A DNA stretch of 64,000 bases from Streptomyces sp. CA-210063. GTDB taxonomy: Bacteria > Actinomycetota > Actinomycetes > Streptomycetales > Streptomycetaceae. Position numbers and translations under genes: made by a program. How positions within the stretch are numbered: position 1 is the stretch's first letter; the number at the start of each line of letters is the position of its first letter. The DNA lies in contig NZ_CP102512.1 of NCBI RefSeq assembly GCF_024612015.1, positions 4,092,001 through 4,156,000 on the forward strand. The letters run 5' to 3'. Below are positions 26,443 to 35,151 of this stretch, in pieces. The notes beneath the pieces were generated by a model. The model saw only the letters and a program-made list of their open reading frames with translations, was not told the DNA's origin and did not search any database.

Positions 26443-26456
26443 ACCTCGAGAGAGCC

Positions 26457-27797
26457 ATGCGGCCGCACACCTCCCCGCCATCCGATTCCCCGCCATCCGC
26501 TTCCCCTCCGCCCGACTGTCTCACTCCCGACCACCTCCCCCTCAACCCGCTTCCACCAGGCGGCTTTCCGATCCTCTCGGCCGAGCGGATCGCCGCCGGG
26601 GTCCGCGCTCGCGAGGTCCTCGCCGTCGACGTGGTCGTCGCCGCACTCGCCCGGATCGAACGGGCGGAGCCCACGCTGTGCGCGTTCGGCGAGGTGTGGG
26701 CGGAGGAGGCGTTGCGGCGGGCGGCGGAGGTGGACGAGCAGGTCGCCGCAGGGACACGGCTGCCGTTGGCCGGCGTGCCGATCGGGGTGAAGGGCCGGTC
26801 CGGGATGCGTACGGCACCGGCGCGGGCCCTGGTCGCGGCCGGCTGCGTACCCGTGGGCGCGACCTCCGTGCCCGGCCCCGGCACCCCCTGGCAGACCTGG
26901 GGCCTCGGGGCCGGCGGCCGGACCGTCAACCCCTGGCGGGCCGACCGGACCCCGGGCGGCTCCTCCGCCGGGTCCGCGGCGGCGGTGGCCGCGGGCCTGG
27001 TACCGATGGCGACCGGCACCGACGGCGCCGGTTCGGTACGGATCCCGGCCGCGTGGTGCGGCGTCGTCGGCCTCAAGACCACGAACGGGCGCCTGCCCTC
27101 GGCCGACCGTACGGGCCTCGCGGCGGCCGGCGTCCTCACCCGCCACGCGTCGGACGCGGCGGCGTACTGGCGCTGTGTCCGGGGCGCGGCGGAGCAGGAC
27201 GGCCACGAGGAGGCGGACTCGGCGGCCGGGTCGGCCGAGGACGCGCCGCCTCCGGCCACCGCCGTCTGGTCGGCGGACCTCGGCTTCGCCGACACCGACC
27301 CCGAGCCCGCCGCGATCGCCCACAGCGCCGCGCTCCGCCTCGCGGACACCGGACTTGTGCGGTTCGCGGGGCCGGCCCGGACCGCGCCCCTGATGGACCC
27401 CGGACCGGCCTGGCTGGCCCTCCGCTCCGCGCCCGACACCGACCCGGCAGCCGTACGGGCGGCCCAGGAACTCCGCGCCGAGAACGACCGGCGGCTGGCC
27501 GCCCTCTTCGCCGGAGCCGACCTGCTCCTGACCCCCACCACCCCCAACGCCCCGCACGTCCACGAGGGCCCCGGCGAGCGCTACTCGACCGCCCTCACCT
27601 GGGCGTTCAACCTCAGCGGGCACCCGGCCACGAGCATCCCGGCCGGCTTCGACTCCGACGGCTGCCCGGTGGGACTCCAGCTGGTGGCCCGGCACGGCGG
27701 GGAGGACCTGTTGCTGCGCGTGACGCGTGCCGCCGAAGCCGCCCGGGCGTATCCCACCTACTCGGCCGACCCGACCGACTCAGCCGGAACCGCCTGA
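26457..27797 (+). CDS. Amidase-signature family hydrolase
   Basis: 446 residues. Serine hydrolase of the amidase signature family, hydrolysing an amide (substrate unknown). The Ser-cisSer-Lys triad is present: Lys112 (VPIGVKG), Ser169 (TPGGSSAGS) and nucleophile Ser193 ([12 protein letters not shown]). Lys is followed by Gly rather than the usual Asp. The N-terminal about 35 residues are Pro/Ser-rich. The ATG at 26457 is chosen over a TTG at 26439 that would overlap the DUF4913 stop. Although adjacent to the secretion-like cluster, nothing in it suggests a shared function. Confidence 0.88.
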   Translation: MRPHTSPPSDSPPSASPPPDCLTPDHLPLNPLPPGGFPILSAERIAAGVRAREVLAVDVVVAALARIERAEPTLCAFGEVWAEEALRRAAEVDEQVAAGTRLPLAGVPIGVKGRSGMRTAPARALVAAGCVPVGATSVPGPGTPWQTWGLGAGGRTVNPWRADRTPGGSSAGSAAAVAAGLVPMATGTDGAGSVRIPAAWCGVVGLKTTNGRLPSADRTGLAAAGVLTRHASDAAAYWRCVRGAAEQDGHEEADSAAGSAEDAPPPATAVWSADLGFADTDPEPAAIAHSAALRLADTGLVRFAGPARTAPLMDPGPAWLALRSAPDTDPAAVRAAQELRAENDRRLAALFAGADLLLTPTTPNAPHVHEGPGERYSTALTWAFNLSGHPATSIPAGFDSDGCPVGLQLVARHGGEDLLLRVTRAAEAARAYPTYSADPTDSAGTA

Positions 27798-27815
27798 CCA
27801 GGCCCCCTGGCACTC

Positions 27816-27831
27816 ATATGCGTACGCATAT
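27816..27831. promoter_or_regulatory. 16-bp perfect palindrome in the FMN-reductase promoter
   Basis: ATATGCGTACGCATAT is its own reverse complement. A further half-site TACGCAT lies at 27839-27845, and the region to 27852 is unusually A+T-rich for this genome, so a promoter and dimeric-repressor operator are likely. It lies 64 bases upstream of the reductase start. The regulator is not encoded next door. Confidence 0.6.
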
Positions 27832-27894
27832 ATTGTCTACGCATGTAATCTCCGTGCACGGTACCTGGACGCCGCCTACCCCCAGGGGGACCCC

Positions 27895-28494
27895 ATGACC
27901 CGCCGCTTCCTCTTCGTTCTCGGCAGCAGCCGGCCGGACGGCAACACCGAGCTGCTGGCCCGCGCGGCCGCCGAGCAGCTGCCGGACGACGTGGAGCAGC
28001 ACTGGCTGAACCTCGCGGAGCATCCGCTGCCGGACTTCGAGGACCTGCGCCACGACAGCGACCATGTACGGCCGGAGGGCGACAACAGGGCGCTGCTGCT
28101 GGACGCCACGCTCGCGGCCACGGACCTCGTGATCGCGTCGCCGCTGTACTGGTATTCCGTGTCCGCCCACGTCAAGCGCTATCTCGACCACTGGTCAGGC
28201 TGGCTGCGCACCCCCGGCCTCGACTTCAAGAAGACGATGGCGGGCCGCACCCTCTGGGGCGTCACCGCGCTCGCCCACCACGAGGAGGAGGTCGCCGAGC
28301 CCCTCATCGGCACGCTCAACAACTCCGCCGCGTACCTGGGCATGCGCTTCGGCGGAGTACTGCTGGGCAACGGCAGCAAGCCCGGCGACGTACTCCGCGA
28401 CACGGCGGCCCTGACCCGGGCGAAGTCGTTCTTCACCGGGGAGCCGCCGTACGCGCGGTTCCCGTACGACACGGAGGAGGAGGCCGCCGCCTGA
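27895..28494 (+). CDS. NAD(P)H-dependent FMN reductase / flavodoxin-like oxidoreductase
   Basis: 199 residues with a flavodoxin-like fold. GSSRPDGNTELLA at residues 10-22 is the FMN phosphate loop and SPLYWYSVSAHVKRYLDHW at about 82-100 the second flavin-contact region. It likely reduces FMN or quinone-like compounds with NAD(P)H. The ATG at 27895 is preceded by CAGGGGGA. Single-gene unit with its own operator-like palindrome; the TnpB-like gene follows. Confidence 0.88.
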   Translation: MTRRFLFVLGSSRPDGNTELLARAAAEQLPDDVEQHWLNLAEHPLPDFEDLRHDSDHVRPEGDNRALLLDATLAATDLVIASPLYWYSVSAHVKRYLDHWSGWLRTPGLDFKKTMAGRTLWGVTALAHHEEEVAEPLIGTLNNSAAYLGMRFGGVLLGNGSKPGDVLRDTAALTRAKSFFTGEPPYARFPYDTEEEAAA

Positions 28495-28557
28495 GCCCTC
28501 AGCCGTGCCAGGGGTTTGGAGCTGTTGCCGCTGGAGTGAACTCAAGTGTGTTCTGGT

Positions 28558-30332
28558 GAGCGGGAGTGAGTGCCCGTGGTGTTTGCCTGTCTCGGTCGTT
28601 GCGTCGACCTTTCGGAAGAGAACTGGCGTTCTCGTGTCGAATGCGTGACCTCTGCGGACGGTGGTCGTTGGGGACGGTGACAGGGTTCTTCGGGGTTGGG
28701 GGTGACAGGGTGGGCGGGCTGCGGGCCATCGCGGAGCCGTTCGTCGCGTCCGGCCCGAGTGGTGTGGCGATCCGTGCCCGGCTCAAGCAGCTGACGGCGG
28801 GGGATGAGGATGTGCTGCGCCTGGTCGGCGCGCGTCTGGGAGGGCTCGCCTCGAAGGACCTCAAGGCGCGTTGCCGGGACGGCCTGGAGCATTCCGCCGA
28901 TGCGTGGGCGGTGCGTAAGCGTGAGTTGACGCCGCTGTCGTCGTCACGCTGGGCGGGCAGTATCACCAAGGCGTCGCACGACCAGTGGGCGCTGGCCCGC
29001 CGTGGCCAGCTGGCGCACATCCAGAGCCTGGAAGCGGGCATCACCACCCTCACACAGCGGCTGTCCCAGCCCGTCGGGCAGAAAGGCTCCAAACACGCGC
29101 CGGGTGGTTACCGGTCCCGGCGGGAATGGCATGCCAAGGCGCGTCGCCTGCACGTGCTGCAAGACCGCCTGGATGCCGAGCGGGCCGACCGTGAAGCGGG
29201 CGTCGTGCATGTGGTGCGTGGCGGCAAACAGCTGGCCCGCACCCGCCACCATCTGGACGCCGCCCAACTCACCGAGGACCAGTGGCGTCGGCGGTGGGAG
29301 GCCGAACGGTGGTTCTGCCAGGCCGACGGCGAGTCCGGCAAGCGCTACGGCAACGAGACGATCCGCGTCAGCCCCGACGGCGAGGTGAGCATCAAGCTGC
29401 CCGCCCCGCTCGCGTATCTGGCGAACGCCCCGCACGGGCGGTACGTCCTCGCCTGCCGTGTCGCGTTCGCGCACCGGGGCACCGAGTGGGCCGACCGCGT
29501 CGCAGCCAACCGGGCGGTCGCCTACCGCATCCACCTGGACGTCGACCGGGACCGCTGGTACTTGACCGCCTCCTGGCAGATCCCGCCCACCCCCACCATC
29601 CCGCTAAGCGCCGCGCTCGCCCAGGGGGTGATCGGTGTCGACATGAACGCCGACCACCTCGCCGCCTGGCGCCTGGATGTCCACGGCAACCCGGCCAGCG
29701 ACCCGCGCCGCTTCTCCTACGACCTGTCCGGCACCGCCCAGCACCGTGACGCCCAGGTCCGGCACGCCCTGACCCGCCTGCTCAACTGGGCGCAGGCCTG
29801 TGGTGTGAAGGCGATCGCGGTGGAGGACCTGGACTTCGCCGCCGAGAAGACCCGGGAGAAACACGGCCGCCGCAAGCGGTTCCGGCAGCTCATCTCCGGC
29901 ATGCCCACCGCCCGCCTGCGCGCCCGGCTCACCTCCATGGCCGACCACACCGGCATCGCGGTCATCGCCGTGGACCCGGCCTACACCTCCAAGTGGGGCG
30001 CCCAGCACTGGCAGAAACCCCTCACCAGCAACAACCGCACCACCACTCGCCACGACGCGGCCGCCGTGGCGATCGGCAGGCGCGCCCAGGGACACCCGAT
30101 CCGGCGACGGACGGCACCGCCCCCACACGACCAGAGCGATCGTGCGGGGCATCGGACCGTCCAGGCCCGACCAGGCACTCCCGGGCGTGAGGAAACCCGC
30201 CCCCGCATCCCCGGACCACGGACACGATCCGTGCGCGCCGGACGCGGAGCGAAAGCGGGCAACCAGAACACCCAACACCGTTCGGGGCGTTCGGCTGAGC
30301 ACGAATCCTGGCAACAGGACTCACTCCCACTC
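28558..30332 (+). mobile_element. Probable IS605-type (tnpB-only) insertion
   Basis: The TnpB-like gene is flanked by a 14-bp inverted repeat with one mismatch: GAGCGGGAGTGAGT at 28558-28571 and ACTCACTCCCACTC at 30319-30332. IS605 elements normally end in subterminal hairpins rather than inverted repeats, so these limits are tentative. There is no TnpA (Y1 transposase), so it would be non-autonomous. It sits between an FMN-reductase gene and the 3' end of an ABC permease gene on the opposite strand, with the TnpB stop inside the permease frame. Confidence 0.4.
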
Positions 30333-30359
30333 AGTCATAAGGAACGGTTCAGGCCGTGA
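28710..30359 (+). CDS. tnpB: TnpB-like RuvC nuclease lacking the zinc finger
   Basis: 549 residues from the GTG at 28710; the frame is open further to GTG 28677 and 28566. RuvC motifs are complete: Asp in GVIGVDMNADH, Glu in IAVEDLDFAAEKT and Asp in TTTRHDAAAVAIG. The bridge-like basic KTREKHGRRKRFRQL is present. After VDPAYTSKWG, where TnpB normally has a CxxC...CxxC zinc ribbon, this protein reads AQHWQKPLTSNN with no cysteine. The C-terminal about 100 residues are basic and low complexity and probably overlap a guide-RNA (omega RNA) region. RNA-guided DNA cleavage is known for TnpB; activity of this zinc-less lineage is not established. No CRISPR repeats lie nearby. Confidence 0.85.
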   Translation: MGGLRAIAEPFVASGPSGVAIRARLKQLTAGDEDVLRLVGARLGGLASKDLKARCRDGLEHSADAWAVRKRELTPLSSSRWAGSITKASHDQWALARRGQLAHIQSLEAGITTLTQRLSQPVGQKGSKHAPGGYRSRREWHAKARRLHVLQDRLDAERADREAGVVHVVRGGKQLARTRHHLDAAQLTEDQWRRRWEAERWFCQADGESGKRYGNETIRVSPDGEVSIKLPAPLAYLANAPHGRYVLACRVAFAHRGTEWADRVAANRAVAYRIHLDVDRDRWYLTASWQIPPTPTIPLSAALAQGVIGVDMNADHLAAWRLDVHGNPASDPRRFSYDLSGTAQHRDAQVRHALTRLLNWAQACGVKAIAVEDLDFAAEKTREKHGRRKRFRQLISGMPTARLRARLTSMADHTGIAVIAVDPAYTSKWGAQHWQKPLTSNNRTTTRHDAAAVAIGRRAQGHPIRRRTAPPPHDQSDRAGHRTVQARPGTPGREETRPRIPGPRTRSVRAGRGAKAGNQNTQHRSGRSAEHESWQQDSLPLSHKERFRP

Positions 30360-31287
30360 TGTCCTTCGCCGTGAACCTCGCCCACGCCGCCGACCCGAAC
30401 ACCGCCGCGTACAGGGCCTGGAGGCCGAAGTTGCGTTGCAGGTCCTCCCAGTAGATCGGCTCGCGCATGAGGTCGGCGAAGGAGAGCCAGTAGTGGGAGA
30501 AGAAGTACGGGTGGAGGGCGTCGAGCTGGGGGATCTGGTCGAGGATCTGGACGGTGATGAGGAGCCCGACCGTCGTCGCCATCGCGGCGATGCCGCTGTT
30601 GGTGAGGGTCGAGATGAAGAGCCCGAGGGCCGCGATACCCATCAGTGACGCGGCCACCGCCAGCGCGATCAGCAGCGCCCGCAGCAGCCCCTCGGCGAAG
30701 CTGATGCGTGTGCCGGAGATCGTCGTCAGGTCGCCGAGAGGGAACAGCAAGGCCCCTACGGCCAGTGCCGAGGCCGCCACGACGAGGGTGGCGGCCAGGC
30801 AGAAGGTCATGGTGGTCGCGTACTTGGTGAGCAGCAGCCGGGTCCGGCCGGCGGGCGAGACCAGCAGATAGCGGAGGGTGCCCGCGTTCGCCTCGCCCGC
30901 GATCGCGTCCCCGGCGATCACCCCGACCGCCATCGGCAGGAAGAAGGGGAGCGTCGCGGCCAGCGCCGTGAACACCAGGAACAGCCCGTTGTTGCTGATC
31001 TGCGCGATGAACGCGGGCCCGCCGCCACCGCCCCCACCGCCGCCCGGTCCGCCGCCCGTCGACGACCCGTCACCGGTCTCGATCTTCACCGCGATCCCGA
31101 CGAGGATCGGCACCGCCGCGAGCACGGCCAGCAGCGCGATCGTCCGCCACCGCCGGAACGTGGTCACCAACTCGCTGCGGAACAGCCCGAAGGTCCACAG
31201 GAGGTTGGGCGTACGGGCGGCGGACGGAGTGACCTCGGTCGTCGCCTCTCCCTCGGCCCCACCACGGGACGTCTCAACCCGCGACAT
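30349..31287 (-). CDS. ABC transporter permease (ABC-2 type)
   Basis: 312 residues with six hydrophobic helices (one at about 45-66, five between 100 and 300). Between helix 1 and 2 lies a Gly-rich loop (nine consecutive Gly near residue 82). AGEANAGTLRYLLVSPAGRTRLLLTKY is the coupling region typical of ABC-2 exporters. It overlaps the ATPase gene by 14 bases and should form an exporter with it. Its last 11 bases overlap the TnpB frame on the other strand, so the element inserted at or beside its stop codon and may have replaced the last residues. Confidence 0.9.
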   Translation of the reverse strand: MSRVETSRGGAEGEATTEVTPSAARTPNLLWTFGLFRSELVTTFRRWRTIALLAVLAAVPILVGIAVKIETGDGSSTGGGPGGGGGGGGGPAFIAQISNNGLFLVFTALAATLPFFLPMAVGVIAGDAIAGEANAGTLRYLLVSPAGRTRLLLTKYATTMTFCLAATLVVAASALAVGALLFPLGDLTTISGTRISFAEGLLRALLIALAVAASLMGIAALGLFISTLTNSGIAAMATTVGLLITVQILDQIPQLDALHPYFFSHYWLSFADLMREPIYWEDLQRNFGLQALYAAVFGSAAWARFTAKDITA

Positions 31288-32245
31288 CGAAGCCCTCCCC
31301 CGTCAGCGCCACGAACGCGTCCTCCAGGGAGGCGCGTTCGAGGCCGAAGCCGCGGACGCGGACGCCCGCGGTGACCAGTGCGGCGTTCAGCTCGGCGAGA
31401 TCGCGGTCCGGTGGCGGCGGTTCGGCCGTCACCCGGCCCCCCTCGCCGGCGCCGGCGCCGTCCCCGTCGGCCACGACCACATCCGCGATGCCCTGTTCCT
31501 TGAGCACCCGGGCCGCGTCCGCCGTGTCGGGTGTGGTGACGACGAGGCGGCCGCGCGCCCCGGCGGCCAGTTCGCTCACCGGGCCCTGCGTGATGAGCCG
31601 GCCCCGGGCCATGACGGCGGCATGGGTGCACACCTGCTCGATCTCGTCGAGCAGATGGGAGGAGAGGAAGACGGTGGTGCCGTCGGACGCCAACTCCCTT
31701 ACCAGGGCCCGGATTTCCCGCATGCCCTGCGGGTCGAGGCCGTTGGTCGGCTCGTCGAGGACGAGGAGGCGGCGCGGCTGGAGCAGCGCCGCCGCGAGGC
31801 CCAGCCGCTGTTTCATGCCCAGCGAGTACGCCTTCGCCTTCTTCCCGGCGGCGGCCGTGAGCCCGACCCGGTCGAGCGCGGCCGCGACGCGCGTACGCCG
31901 GGTGCGCGGGTCGGCGGTCGGGTCGGCGGAGTCGTAGCGGATCAGGTTGTCGCGGCCGGAGAGGAACCCGTACAGCGCGGGTCCCTCGATGAGCGCGCCC
32001 ACGTGCGGGAGCACGGTCCGCACGGAGCGCGGCATGGGCCGGCCGAGGACCTGTGCCGTGCCCGAGGTCGGCTCGATCAGGCCCATCAGCATGCGGATGG
32101 TGGTGGTCTTGCCCGAGCCGTTCGGGCCGAGGAAGCCGAAGACGCTGCCGCTGGGAACCGTCAGTTCCAGGTGGTCCACGGCCAGCTGGCCGCCGCGGAA
32201 CGTCTTGGTCAGCCCCTGGGTGTGGATGGCTGCTGCTTCGCTCAT
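31274..32245 (-). CDS. ABC transporter ATP-binding protein
   Basis: 323 residues. Walker A GPNGSGKT at 40-47, signature SLGMKQR at 141-147, Walker B LLVLDEP ending at 166, switch His in LSSHLLDEIEQ. The C-terminal about 100 residues form the accessory domain found in exporters of the DrrA/CcmA type. It partners the overlapping permease; substrate unknown. A strong hairpin lies between it and the LolA-like gene upstream, so the pair probably has its own short promoter or depends on read-through. Confidence 0.93.
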   Translation of the reverse strand: MSEAAAIHTQGLTKTFRGGQLAVDHLELTVPSGSVFGFLGPNGSGKTTTIRMLMGLIEPTSGTAQVLGRPMPRSVRTVLPHVGALIEGPALYGFLSGRDNLIRYDSADPTADPRTRRTRVAAALDRVGLTAAAGKKAKAYSLGMKQRLGLAAALLQPRRLLVLDEPTNGLDPQGMREIRALVRELASDGTTVFLSSHLLDEIEQVCTHAAVMARGRLITQGPVSELAAGARGRLVVTTPDTADAARVLKEQGIADVVVADGDGAGAGEGGRVTAEPPPPDRDLAELNAALVTAGVRVRGFGLERASLEDAFVALTGEGFDVAG

Positions 32246-32262
32246 GGCTCCCCTCGGACTGC

Positions 32263-32308
32263 GGCCGGTGGGCCGGGACGGCGGCCTCGCCGTCCCGGCC
32301 CACCGGCC
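32263..32308. terminator. 20-bp perfect hairpin after the LolA-like gene
   Basis: GGCCGGTGGGCCGGGACGGC at 32263-32282 pairs exactly with 32289-32308 around a 6-base loop. It begins 9 bases beyond the LolA-like stop and ends about 18 bases before the ABC ATPase start. It should be a very efficient terminator or attenuator between the two genes. Confidence 0.85.
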
Positions 32309-32316
32309 AGGCGTCG

Positions 32317-33660
32317 CTACTTCGCCGCGTTGGCCGCCTTCACCAGCGCGTCCTTGGTGACGGCACCCGCGTACACCTTGCCGTCCTCGGTGAAGAGGAC
32401 GTTGATCAGCCGGGTCTTGAAGACCGTACCGGAGCCGAACTCACCCTTGACCTGATCGCCGAGGGAGTTCAGGAAGCCGTCTACCCGGGCGTCACCGGTC
32501 GCGTCCGAACCGCCGCCGGTGGGCATGCCGCCCTCGGCGCCGCTGTCGAACTCGGCGATGGTGCTCCAGCCCTTGCCTATGGTCTTCAGCCCGTCGAGCC
32601 CGCTCGCGAACTCCTCCTCGGAGCCCTCGGAGCCCTGGAGTCCCTTGCCGTCCTTGGAGGGCGAGTTCTTGCCGGACTCGTCGAACGGGGAGTCGCCGAA
32701 CCCGGACTCGTGGTCACCCGACTTCTCGACCTCGTCGGCCTCGGTGACCTTCGCGCCCTTCGGCGGGGTGAAGTCGAACGTCGACGCGCTCGGCTTGCCG
32801 AAGTCGACCTTCGTGAAGCCCGCGTCCACGACGGCCGCGCCGCCGCTCGTCGGGGTGAGCGTGAACTTCAGCGGCAGCCCCGTCTTCGCGTCGACGGCGA
32901 TCGAGATCGCCCCGACCGTCGAACCGGACTGCTTGGGCTTGATCACCAGCTTGTACGCGTCCCGCCCGGCGACCTGCGCGGTCCCGTCGACGGTCACGGA
33001 CGTGGTGTCGTCGACGGCCTTCAGGGCCTCCTCGGCCAGCTCCTGAGGCGTGGCGGGCACGTCCTCGGCGGAGTCGGGAGCGTCCTTCTCGGCTCGCTGG
33101 TCCTTGCCCTCGTCGCCACCGGTCGCGTGGTACACCTCGTTCGAGGCGCTGTCGTACGCCCACAGGTCGTCGCCGTTGTGGATGACGCTGTACTCGGCGG
33201 CGTCGTCCAGCAGCGACAGCTTCTGCTTGTCGGGGCCGTCGGTGGCGACCCGCAACGTATGGGTGCCGGAGGCCAGTTCGAGGAGCTTGGCGGAGGGGTC
33301 GGCGGCCGAACCGCCGTCGCCCCCGGAGGGCGCCTGCGAGGCGAGGCCGCCCGCGAGACCGCCCAGGTCGGGCAGGCCCAGATCCGTGGTGATCTTCACC
33401 GTGCCGGACACCTGCTGGACGTCCGAGGCGGCGATCTTCTCGATGAGTTCCTGCGCGCTGATCTTCGGCAGATCGGGGTCACCGGAGCCGGCGAAGGCCG
33501 GGACGAGCCCGATGGTCGCCGCAGCCACGCCCAGCACGGTGACCGGGACGACGTACCGCGCTGCCTTGCGTCGCCGTGCCGCGCGCGTCTCCTCGGCCTC
33601 TGCCGCGAGCGCGGCCGCGTCACCGGCCCGGGCGCTGTCGTCGGTTTCGTACGGTGCCAT
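32317..33660 (-). CDS. LolA/RseB-like membrane-anchored protein
   Basis: 447 residues. One membrane helix at about 38-57 follows an Arg-rich cytoplasmic stretch. The outer part has the LolA/LppX-type pattern: an early helix KISAQELIEKIAASDVQQVSGTV and long strands with DDLWAYDSASNEVYHAT, then DAYKLVIKPKQSGSTVGAISIAVDAKTGLPLKFTL in short. It probably binds a lipid or peptide signal outside the membrane. In Streptomyces such genes commonly precede an ABC pair, as here, so a sensor or carrier role for the exporter is plausible. The C-terminal segment ends TVFKTRLINVLFTEDGKVYAGAV. Confidence 0.85.
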   Translation of the reverse strand: MAPYETDDSARAGDAAALAAEAEETRAARRRKAARYVVPVTVLGVAAATIGLVPAFAGSGDPDLPKISAQELIEKIAASDVQQVSGTVKITTDLGLPDLGGLAGGLASQAPSGGDGGSAADPSAKLLELASGTHTLRVATDGPDKQKLSLLDDAAEYSVIHNGDDLWAYDSASNEVYHATGGDEGKDQRAEKDAPDSAEDVPATPQELAEEALKAVDDTTSVTVDGTAQVAGRDAYKLVIKPKQSGSTVGAISIAVDAKTGLPLKFTLTPTSGGAAVVDAGFTKVDFGKPSASTFDFTPPKGAKVTEADEVEKSGDHESGFGDSPFDESGKNSPSKDGKGLQGSEGSEEEFASGLDGLKTIGKGWSTIAEFDSGAEGGMPTGGGSDATGDARVDGFLNSLGDQVKGEFGSGTVFKTRLINVLFTEDGKVYAGAVTKDALVKAANAAK

Positions 33661-33841
33661 GTGTGCCTTACCTCCGTCGTCGGCGGCGGCGTCTACTCGG
33701 AGCCGCCATTCTCACCCGAATCGGTGAGGAGTGGTGATACCCATCTGACCAAATCGGCCGCCGGGAATCGTCAGACTGGGGACTCAACTCGACGTACTGC
33801 TACGGGATGACATCGCCGACCGCAGGGGATGACATGGCAAG

Positions 33842-33887
33842 GCGGCGCCTCCCCGAACCCGTAGGGGTCGTCAGGGAAGGCGCCGCG
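33842..33887. terminator. Hairpin downstream of the CHRD gene
   Basis: GGCGGCGCCTCCC at 33842-33854 pairs with GGGAAGGCGCCGC at 33875-33887, with one bulge. It lies 35 bases past the stop of the minus-strand CHRD gene. The direct repeat GTCGCCGCAA follows at 33890-33910. Confidence 0.65.
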
Positions 33888-33922
33888 AGTCGCCGCAAGT
33901 CGCCGCAAGTCGAACTGACGCC

Positions 33923-34942
33923 CTAGCGGTTGATGAACACGTAGTCGGCCTTGTACGGGACACCGACCACGGCACCCGGCGAGCAGGAGCCGGCCGGGGC
34001 GACGCCGCCGACGGTGTTGAGCCGGAGGATCTCCACCGTGTTCGCCAGCAGCCCGCGGTGCTTGCCGGACTGCGTGGCCCTGAGGTCCAGCTCGGGGATG
34101 TTGCGGTCACCGTTCGGGGACTTGGAGACGAGCGCCCCCGTGACCGCGCTGCGGTCGGGCGCGATCCACTGCGGCGTACCGGAGTCGGGCTTCACGAAGG
34201 AGTGCGCGATGCCGCCGCCGAGCACGGCGGAGACGTCCCGCTGGGCGAAGGCGTAGCCGCCCCCGTCCGCCTTCCGGCACTCGTAGATCTGCTTGCCCTT
34301 GAGGACCGACGCCTGGAAGTTGCGCAGGGCGTACCGGAAGTCGAAGTCGGTCGTCACCTTGTGGAACTGCCCGCGGACGGCTCCGCCCGGGAACTGGGCG
34401 GTGTGCAGGTTGGCGTAGAACGAGGTCGGGTCGCTCCTGAGCTTCTTGAGCAGCGCGGCGTCCTTGACCTCGACGGTGCCGGTGAGACTGTGCCCCTTGC
34501 CGTACTTCTTGATCAGCTCGGTGAAGTCGACCTTGATGCCCCCGTTGACGCCCTTGCCGCCCTGGTGGATGTGGAGGGCGCTCGGCTTGTCGGTGCCGCG
34601 CCAGGTCACGGCGACGGAGACCTTGTCGCCCTTGATCCGCACGAACTCCAGTGCCGCGCCGTCCTTGTCCCCCACGGCGGGCCCGCCCTGCACAGGCACC
34701 TCGGCGGCGCCGTTCAGACTGGCGGCGAGGATGGTCCCGCCCCGTCCGGTACCGCCGCCGAAGAGGCCACCGCCGGCGGCGTGCCCGCCGTGCCGCGCCA
34801 CGATCGCCTGCCCGTCGCCGCCGTTCCCGCTGTCCGCGACCGCCGGGATCACGGCGGCGGCGACACCGGTCGCGGTGGCCACCGCGACCCCGGACACGAT
34901 CAGACCCTGACGACGCGCCGCGTATGCAACGAAAGATCCCAT
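33923..34942 (-). CDS. Secreted CHRD-DUF3455 fusion protein
   Basis: 339 residues from the ATG at 34942, preceded by GGGGAGAAAA. Residues 1-36 are a signal peptide (VAYAARRQGLIVSGVAVATATGVAAA, ending AVA). Residues about 72-194 form a CHRD domain (LNGAAEVPV, ALHIHQGGKG, FYANLHTAQFPGGAVRGQF). Residues about 202-337 match DUF3455 (GKQIYECR, QWIAPDRSAVTG, NIPELDLRA, GGVAPAGSCSPG, VPYKADYVF). Both domains usually occur alone in extracytoplasmic proteins of unknown function. A perfect Crp consensus site lies 97 bases upstream, so cAMP control is likely. The Cys in ECRK and SCSP may pair. Confidence 0.88.
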   Translation of the reverse strand: MGSFVAYAARRQGLIVSGVAVATATGVAAAVIPAVADSGNGGDGQAIVARHGGHAAGGGLFGGGTGRGGTILAASLNGAAEVPVQGGPAVGDKDGAALEFVRIKGDKVSVAVTWRGTDKPSALHIHQGGKGVNGGIKVDFTELIKKYGKGHSLTGTVEVKDAALLKKLRSDPTSFYANLHTAQFPGGAVRGQFHKVTTDFDFRYALRNFQASVLKGKQIYECRKADGGGYAFAQRDVSAVLGGGIAHSFVKPDSGTPQWIAPDRSAVTGALVSKSPNGDRNIPELDLRATQSGKHRGLLANTVEILRLNTVGGVAPAGSCSPGAVVGVPYKADYVFINR

Positions 34943-35038
34943 GATTCTGTTTTCTCCCCGTAATGCAGCCAACGCCCCCTGCGTCAGCTTCTGGGCGTTG
35001 ATACGGAGTTGATCTGAACTTGGACTCAGTCCAGAAAT

Positions 35039-35052
35039 GTGATCCAGGTCAC
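35039..35052. promoter_or_regulatory. Crp-type site upstream of the CHRD gene
   Basis: GTGATCCAGGTCAC fits the Streptomyces Crp consensus GTG-N6-GNCAC exactly and is extended to the palindrome TGTGA-N6-TCACA. It is 97 bases upstream of the CHRD start codon, a usual distance for an activator site. Confidence 0.65.
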
Positions 35053-35063
35053 AAAAAATTCGA

Positions 35064-35127
35064 GCCCGTCCGGCGATCGAGGACGAGCCCGAAGGGCGAC
35101 AGCGGGGTCTGGGGGCGCAGCCCCCAG
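35064..35127. repeat. Dispersed element ending in a hairpin (terminator of the prenyl synthase gene)
   Basis: CCCGTCCGGCGATCGAGGAC followed by GAGCCCGAAGGGCGA is a sequence I recognise as widely dispersed in Streptomyces genomes. It ends in a perfect hairpin, CTGGGGGC at 35109-35116 with GCCCCCAG at 35120-35127, 25 bases past the stop of the minus-strand prenyl synthase gene. Confidence 0.65.
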
Positions 35128-35151
35128 GAGGGCCACGGCAACCCCGGGCGC

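Noticed and set aside
26439..26456. TTG start for the amidase overlapping the DUF4913 stop
   Set aside because: TTG starts are rare here and the ATG at 26457 has a nearby GAGAGA purine stretch; coupling to the secretion cluster is therefore not claimed.
28566..30359. Cas12-type (V-U) effector instead of TnpB
   Set aside because: RuvC pattern would fit, but there is no repeat-spacer array or adaptation gene nearby and flanking inverted repeats suggest an insertion element.
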